This document shows positions 38,141-42,879 of a DNA stretch of 42,879 nt, one piece after another. Source of the stretch: Kiritimatiellia bacterium (GTDB taxonomy: Bacteria; Verrucomicrobiota; Kiritimatiellia; RFP12; UBA1067); contig JAFQYM010000039.1 of NCBI GenBank assembly GCA_017406465.1, forward strand, positions 1 to 42,879, written 5' to 3'. The position numbers were made by a program, and so were the translations under genes. Under the pieces are notes generated by a model. The model worked only from the letters and a program-made list of their open reading frames with translations. It did no database searches and was not told the DNA's origin. Position 1 is the first letter of the stretch. Each line of letters opens with the position of its first letter.

Positions 38141-39874
38141 CTACTTGTTGAACCCCTTGTGGTTCATGAACTCCCAGATGCGGCCGAGCCAGGTGTAGCT
38201 GCCCGTGCCCGGCGCGGCCTTGGCCTGGAAGCAGTGCCCGCGGCGGCAGAGCGTGTGCAGGTCGCCCGCGACGCCCATCGCGCGCATCTTCTCCCACGCC
38301 TTCACGGAGTTCATCGCGGCCCAGCCGTCCGAGTCGCCGTGGATGAAGAGCGTCGGGCACGTGGCGGAATCGAACGCAAACTCGGGGACGGGCACTGCGG
38401 AGTCGTCGTTGCCGCCCGTCGCGTTCTCCCGGTCGACGCCGTCGGTGAGCGAGTAGGCGGGATAGATCGCGACGCCCCACTGCACGTTGCACGGGACCTT
38501 GTCGATGTCGTCGACCGGCTCGTAGGCGGGGGTCTGCGAGCTAGTGACGCCCAGGAGCGTGAGGTGACCGCCGGCGGACGAGCCCATGATGCCGATCCGG
38601 TCCGGGTCGAGTCCCTTCGACGCGGCCTCCGAGCGGACCAGGCGGATGCAGCGCTGCAGGTCCTGCCAGGCCGTGACGTGCTTCGCGAGGCCCTTCGGGC
38701 GCGGCGTGCGGTACTTCATCGTCACGACCGCCATGCCCTTCTCGTTGAGGAACCGCCGCGCCGGCGCGACCTCGAAGCCGCCCACGTCGTTGAACTGGTA
38801 CGCGCCGCCGGAGTAGACGATCTGGATCGTCCGAGTCGTCAGGTTGGAGGGGATGTACCACTCGAGGTACGGGACGCACTGATAGTTCTGGAAGTCGGGC
38901 GTCTTCCCCTCCGGCCAGAGGTTCTCCCGGGCGTACTTGGCCGGGTCGTGGAAGTCCGCCGGGTAGCGGGCCATCAGCGACTCCTCGTGCGGGAGCGGCC
39001 CCAGGAACCAGCCCAGCTGCCGGAGGAACTCCATCGCGCGGTCGAACCAGTTGTCGTAGGCGCAGGCCTTGTCGCCCCGGCCGTCCCGGCCCCAGAAGCC
39101 GTGCGGCCTGTCGGCGAAGAGGTGCAGCTCGGCCGGGATCCGCCGCTTGCGCAGCTCGCGGTAGACCTGCGTCGAGGCGAGCGGCGAATACGGGTCGGCG
39201 CTGCCGTGGAACATGCACATGGGGGCGGTCTTCTTGTCGAACTGGAAGACGGGGTCGAGCTTCGCGCCCTCGCCGCCACGCGCGTTCGCGACCCCAAGCC
39301 CGTCGTCGAGCGCGTAGCCGATCGCGCCAGTGATCGCCCAGTTGAGGTGGCAGGGAATGTCGTCGATCTTGTCGACCTTTTCGTAGGCGGGCGTCAGTGC
39401 GCTCGTCGCGAGGAGCGTCGCAAGGTGGGAGCCGGCGGACATCGAGATCGTGCCGATCCGATCGGCGTGAAACCCGCGCTTCACCGCCTGCGAGCGGACG
39501 AGCCGCACCGCGCGCTGACCGTCCTCCCACGCGCTCTGGTAGAACGGGAGGCCCTTCGGGCGCGGCGTGCGGTAGACGAGGTTCACGCACTGGAAGCCGG
39601 CCGCGGTGAACTTCTTCCCCCACATGTCCACAAGCCCGACGTCGCAGCAGTTTTTGTAGGCGCCGCCCGAGATCAGGATCATGCAGCAGCCGTTCGGCTT
39701 CTCGGGCGCGGGAAGCCAGTCGATGTAGGGTGCGGCATTGTCCCCTTTCTCGTTTGTCATTTTGGCGACCTGATGCGGCTGGGCGTCGGGCATCTTGCCC
39801 TCCGGCCAGAGGTTCTCACGCTCGGCGGACGCGGTAAGCGCCGCGAAAAGGAACGGTATGAGAATTCGCTTCAT
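38141..39874 (-). CDS. Secreted tandem alpha/beta-hydrolase (two esterase domains)
   Basis: The product has 577 residues with a signal peptide (MKRILIPFLFAALTASA). Two homologous alpha/beta-hydrolase domains follow, each opening with RENLWPEGK and containing YRTPRPKGL. Domain 2 has a regular nucleophile elbow, GSSAGG, with Asp in HGDSDG and His in RRGHCF. In domain 1 the elbow reads SMSAG, with Ser in place of the first Gly; its Asp (HGSADPY) and His (RPHGFWG) are kept. The fold group includes carbohydrate acetyl and feruloyl esterases. The start lies 1 nt after the stop of the glycoside hydrolase gene, with GGAGG about 13 nt upstream, so the pair is translationally coupled and probably acts on the same decorated glycan. 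Confidence 0.9.
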   Translation of the reverse strand: MKRILIPFLFAALTASAERENLWPEGKMPDAQPHQVAKMTNEKGDNAAPYIDWLPAPEKPNGCCMILISGGAYKNCCDVGLVDMWGKKFTAAGFQCVNLVYRTPRPKGLPFYQSAWEDGQRAVRLVRSQAVKRGFHADRIGTISMSAGSHLATLLATSALTPAYEKVDKIDDIPCHLNWAITGAIGYALDDGLGVANARGGEGAKLDPVFQFDKKTAPMCMFHGSADPYSPLASTQVYRELRKRRIPAELHLFADRPHGFWGRDGRGDKACAYDNWFDRAMEFLRQLGWFLGPLPHEESLMARYPADFHDPAKYARENLWPEGKTPDFQNYQCVPYLEWYIPSNLTTRTIQIVYSGGAYQFNDVGGFEVAPARRFLNEKGMAVVTMKYRTPRPKGLAKHVTAWQDLQRCIRLVRSEAASKGLDPDRIGIMGSSAGGHLTLLGVTSSQTPAYEPVDDIDKVPCNVQWGVAIYPAYSLTDGVDRENATGGNDDSAVPVPEFAFDSATCPTLFIHGDSDGWAAMNSVKAWEKMRAMGVAGDLHTLCRRGHCFQAKAAPGTGSYTWLGRIWEFMNHKGFNK

Positions 39875-39875
39875 T

Positions 39876-42800
39876 CTATTCCGCCTCCTCCAAACGGAAA
39901 TTGCGGAAGGCAAGACCCGAGTGCTCGGCCGGCATCATCTGGAACTGCACGGCAATCGAGATGATCTTGCGGAAATGCTCCGGGACAGTCCCCTTGTCGA
40001 TGCCGATCCAGACGGTCTCCCATGTCTCGGGGGCGTTGTCGGCGCGATACGCCCAGCCGCCGCGCTTGTGCATCGGAACACGCCAGCCGCCGAAGGCGAG
40101 CTTGCCGTTCTCGTCGCGTCCGTTCAGCTTGAGCTGGGGCGTCGCGTGGTCGTGGTAGTTTCCGTCCGCGTCGGGGAGGCGGTTCATCTCGAAGTAGAGG
40201 CGGCAGTACTTGCCGGGCTCGACAGGGATGCCCTCGGCAAGATCGGCGTTCCCGCAGCACCAGCTCCCGGCCGTCTCGTCAAGCGCCACGTTCCAAGTCC
40301 TTGTTGCCTCGTCGTAACTCGCATGGACGCCCTTCCCGCCGCCGGTGTGGCCGAACTTCGGGAACTCCACCACCTTCGGCTCCGGTTTCTGCACGGTAAT
40401 CGCCGCAACGTAAGACGTCGTGCCGCGCCGCGGCGCAATCTCGACGGACGCAATCTTCTTCTCGGGCTTCGGGTTCGGCCACTGACGGATCATGTACTTG
40501 TGTCCTTCGCCGTCCTTCCAGCCGACAACTTCCTGCCCGCTCTTCGCGTCCACTTCTACGGATGTCTTGTCATCGTAGACTACGCGGTATACAGGCGCGG
40601 CAGTATGTGCGAAGTAGAGGAATGCCGCGCGCGAATCGACTGCAATCCCCTTCACGGGCTTCTCGACCTTGATCACGTCCTTAAACTGATTCTGGTCGAA
40701 ACGGATGAAGTCGAAGCGCATGCCGCGCCAGTCGGTCACGCCCCACGGAATCTTGAAATCCGGGTTCTGGACGTTGGCAAATTCGTTGAGCCGCACGAAG
40801 ACCATGCGGTTCGGGTCGACGTCGAAAACGGGCTGGCGAGCCGCGCGCTCCGCTTTCTCGCGGGCGATTTCCGCCTTGCCGAGCTCAAGCGCCTTCTCCG
40901 CGGTAAGCCCCTGATCCCACACGACATCCGACGAGCGCGGATATTTCGCAAGGACATCGGAAACATCGCCGTACACGTAGAAATGCGAGCCGCCCGAAAG
41001 AACGAGCGTGTAGTAGCCGTTTGCGTCGGGCCTTAGCGGCTGGCGATGGGAGACGAGATTGCGGACACGCGGATCCGCGCCAGCGACCGACTTGTCGTCG
41101 GGGCGCGTGAAGAGGCGCACAAGTATCGGCTTCTTCGCGCCACCAGGAAGAGGCGCGGGCTTAAAGCGCACGACCGGCAGCGTCGGCGCACGCGAAGTGA
41201 TCATGTACGCATCAAGTTTGCCGCGGCGGGCGGGCGTCACTTCGATCGAGGCCGCGGCGCTTCCGTCGTCCTTGATCGCGTCCAGCATTTCGCAGCACGG
41301 CTTCACGCCCTTCTTCGCGGCCGCCGCGAGAACGGCGGAAACCATTTCAGCCGTCGGCACCTTCTCCTTGAACTCGACGAGCGAACCGCCCTTCGCAGCC
41401 CATTCGTCGATGCGGCTGCGCGTGACGGGATCCATCGCCGCAATTCCGGCAAACGTCAGCACGTCGTAGCGGTTGAGGCGGTCCGTCTCGTTGATCTGCG
41501 GCTCGAAGATGACGTCTATCGGGAGATGCGCGTATTCAAGCGCCTGCAAGAGCGCGTCGAAAAGACGATGGTTGCCGCCGCCGTTCGCGAACGCGTGGCG
41601 CTCGTTCGTCTGCGAGAAAAGAACGGCCACCTTGCGCGGAACGCCGCGGTCGCGCGGCGTGAAGAACTCGTTCACGTCCTGTATCTCGCGCTTGGCGAGG
41701 CGTATTCCGAGCAGCTGGTCGGTGTTGACCTTGTAGGGGCAAAGGAAGTTATAGGCGCTCACTTTGCCGACTTTTTTTAGCGACTCCTCGGGCCACATCC
41801 GCCAGAACTTCGTGCCCTTCCACTTGCCCTCGGTCTCGACTACTTCGTGCGCCACACGCCAGTCGCTCGGACGGCGCGACCACTTGAACATGTAGGAGAC
41901 GTTGTATCCGCGCTGGTACTGGTCGAGGAAGCTCTGGCGGATTGAGTTCGTGGAAGAGCCGACGTACATCTCGCTGTCGACGATTGGCTTCCCGTCCGCA
42001 AGCGCCCTTAAAAGATGCGCCTCAACGGACCCGCCGTGCCCGCCCGTCGGCGCGCATACGACGCCGAGCGGCTTGTTAGCCGTATAGAGGTCGATGCCGC
42101 GCGTACGCATGGTAGTCGGCTGGAAGCACGCGAGCGCGTTCGGGTCGACCCTCCTAATCGCCTCCTGGCCCTCGGCCAAGAGAGATGCGAACTTCTCCTC
42201 TATCGCCTTGATACGGTCCGCGCCCTTGAGCGACTGGTCGACACGTCCCTCCTCGGAGCACGCCGGCTCGTTGAGGAGCTCGTAGCACCACGGCTTCCAG
42301 CCAATCTCGCGCGTGAGGCGCGCGCCTTCCTCCCACATCGTGAGCCACACCTTGCGTCCTTCGTCCGTCAGAATTGAATACGGCATAAAGTGGTGCCCGC
42401 CAGGCGCGCGCGCCTTCTCGTCGCACGAAAGGCACCCGTGGCCCCAGTTCGCCGCCGTGAAATCCACGTAGACAGGAAGAGTGCTCGCTATCGCCGCCGC
42501 ATACTTCTTGTCGTCGCGTCTACGCATGCGCTGTTTTGGGTTCAGTTTCAGCATCCACTCCATCGGCGCCTCGTAGCCAATGCCGTCGAGCCCGAGCCGC
42601 TGCAGGTTGTCGTAGCCCGGCATCTCCTGGTAGAGCCACTTCAGCTCCGGAACGTATCCGGGAGTGTCCTCGTTGCACTCGAGTTCCGTCGCACCGTACC
42701 AGATCGTCGCCGGGAAGTAGTGCGGCTGACCATTTACAAGAAGATGCCCTTCCTTCGAGACGGAGAACGCCGCGTTCTGCGGATAGAGCTCGCCCTTTGG

Positions 42801-42879
42801 AAGAGCGTCAAACGGGACGAACGGATCGAAGCCAAGACCCTTGGGATCGAGGTATTCGTCGGCCGGAGCAACGGCAGCG
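39876..42879 (-). CDS. Clan GH-A-like glycoside hydrolase (N-terminus beyond window edge)
   Basis: The frame is open across the right edge, giving at least 1,001 residues; the start and any signal peptide are outside. The N-terminal visible part (FSVSKEGHLLVNGQPHYFPATIWYGA) is the typical entry to a TIM barrel in beta-galactosidase-like enzymes. CYELLNEP carries the Asn-Glu acid/base pair of clan GH-A, and PIVDSEMYVGSS is a plausible nucleophile strand. A domain with a Rossmann-like look (VAVLFSQTNERHAF, YDVLTFAGIAAMD) follows, as in beta-galactosidases with a trimerisation domain. The C-terminal about 200 residues look like carbohydrate-binding beta sandwiches (SWCCGNADLAEGIPVEPG). The exact family cannot be given by eye. 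Coupled to the esterase gene behind it. Confidence 0.85.
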   Translation of the reverse strand, partial: AAVAPADEYLDPKGLGFDPFVPFDALPKGELYPQNAAFSVSKEGHLLVNGQPHYFPATIWYGATELECNEDTPGYVPELKWLYQEMPGYDNLQRLGLDGIGYEAPMEWMLKLNPKQRMRRRDDKKYAAAIASTLPVYVDFTAANWGHGCLSCDEKARAPGGHHFMPYSILTDEGRKVWLTMWEEGARLTREIGWKPWCYELLNEPACSEEGRVDQSLKGADRIKAIEEKFASLLAEGQEAIRRVDPNALACFQPTTMRTRGIDLYTANKPLGVVCAPTGGHGGSVEAHLLRALADGKPIVDSEMYVGSSTNSIRQSFLDQYQRGYNVSYMFKWSRRPSDWRVAHEVVETEGKWKGTKFWRMWPEESLKKVGKVSAYNFLCPYKVNTDQLLGIRLAKREIQDVNEFFTPRDRGVPRKVAVLFSQTNERHAFANGGGNHRLFDALLQALEYAHLPIDVIFEPQINETDRLNRYDVLTFAGIAAMDPVTRSRIDEWAAKGGSLVEFKEKVPTAEMVSAVLAAAAKKGVKPCCEMLDAIKDDGSAAASIEVTPARRGKLDAYMITSRAPTLPVVRFKPAPLPGGAKKPILVRLFTRPDDKSVAGADPRVRNLVSHRQPLRPDANGYYTLVLSGGSHFYVYGDVSDVLAKYPRSSDVVWDQGLTAEKALELGKAEIAREKAERAARQPVFDVDPNRMVFVRLNEFANVQNPDFKIPWGVTDWRGMRFDFIRFDQNQFKDVIKVEKPVKGIAVDSRAAFLYFAHTAAPVYRVVYDDKTSVEVDAKSGQEVVGWKDGEGHKYMIRQWPNPKPEKKIASVEIAPRRGTTSYVAAITVQKPEPKVVEFPKFGHTGGGKGVHASYDEATRTWNVALDETAGSWCCGNADLAEGIPVEPGKYCRLYFEMNRLPDADGNYHDHATPQLKLNGRDENGKLAFGGWRVPMHKRGGWAYRADNAPETWETVWIGIDKGTVPEHFRKIISIAVQFQMMPAEHSGLAFRNFRLEEAE

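Overview
The window looks like the chromosome of a carbohydrate-using Gram-negative bacterium, probably of the Verrucomicrobiota/Kiritimatiellota (PVC) group. This placement is inference. It rests on very large secreted DUF2341/LamG and autotransporter-like beta-repeat proteins, a DUF1080 lipoprotein, a XylR/AraC-type sugar regulator, a Ser/Thr kinase paired with an ECF sigma factor, and several archaeal-type AAA ATPases with DUF4143 or PD-(D/E)XK domains. Most coding DNA is GC-rich; several accessory genes are visibly richer in A+T. No rRNA, CRISPR array, transposase or integrase is visible. There is one tRNA, tRNA-Lys(UUU).

Layout. 1-765: AAA/DUF4143 ATPase, cut by the window edge. 0.9-3.8 kb: a minus-strand operon of membrane Ser/Thr kinase, ECF sigma factor and a membrane-anchored unknown protein. 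3.9-5.8 kb: aspS, divergent from the kinase. 5.8-9.7 kb: SpoIIE-type phosphatase with a dCache sensor, CPBP protease, NodB-type deacetylase and DUF1080 lipoprotein. 9.8-14.6 kb: an AT-richer three-gene operon on the 3' side of tRNA-Lys, with gene-free GC-rich DNA of about 0.5 kb on each side. 14.6-19.6 kb: glgB, glgA and a MATE transporter. 19.7-20.9 kb: a second ATPase. 21.1-30.4 kb: two large paralogous secreted proteins with a hipA remnant between them, followed by a divergent XylR-like regulator. 31.8-38 kb: AAA/PD-(D/E)XK protein, AbiEi-Fic fusion, subtilisin-like protease and a DUF4143 ATPase. 38.1-42.9 kb: a double-domain esterase coupled to a clan GH-A glycoside hydrolase that runs off the window.

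The best candidate for an undescribed system is the 10.3-14.0 kb operon. It encodes a membrane-anchored DUF4041 plus Mug113 (GIY-YIG-like) nuclease, the architecture of the SNIPE anti-phage nuclease. Here that nuclease is joined by overlapping or nearly touching reading frames to a two-TM coiled-coil protein with a TerB-like C-terminal domain and to a Kv-type voltage-gated potassium channel. I infer a defence operon combining DNA cleavage at the inner membrane with a possible ion-flux effector.

A second theme is transcription architecture. An extended -10 box close to TGGTATAAT recurs before many genes. In six genes the start codon lies only 6-9 nt after the -10 hexamer, which predicts leaderless mRNAs. 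Other genes in the same window have ordinary leaders with Shine-Dalgarno sites. Several accessory genes carry inverted or direct repeats at their promoters, and a 29-bp sequence is repeated exactly upstream of two unrelated genes.
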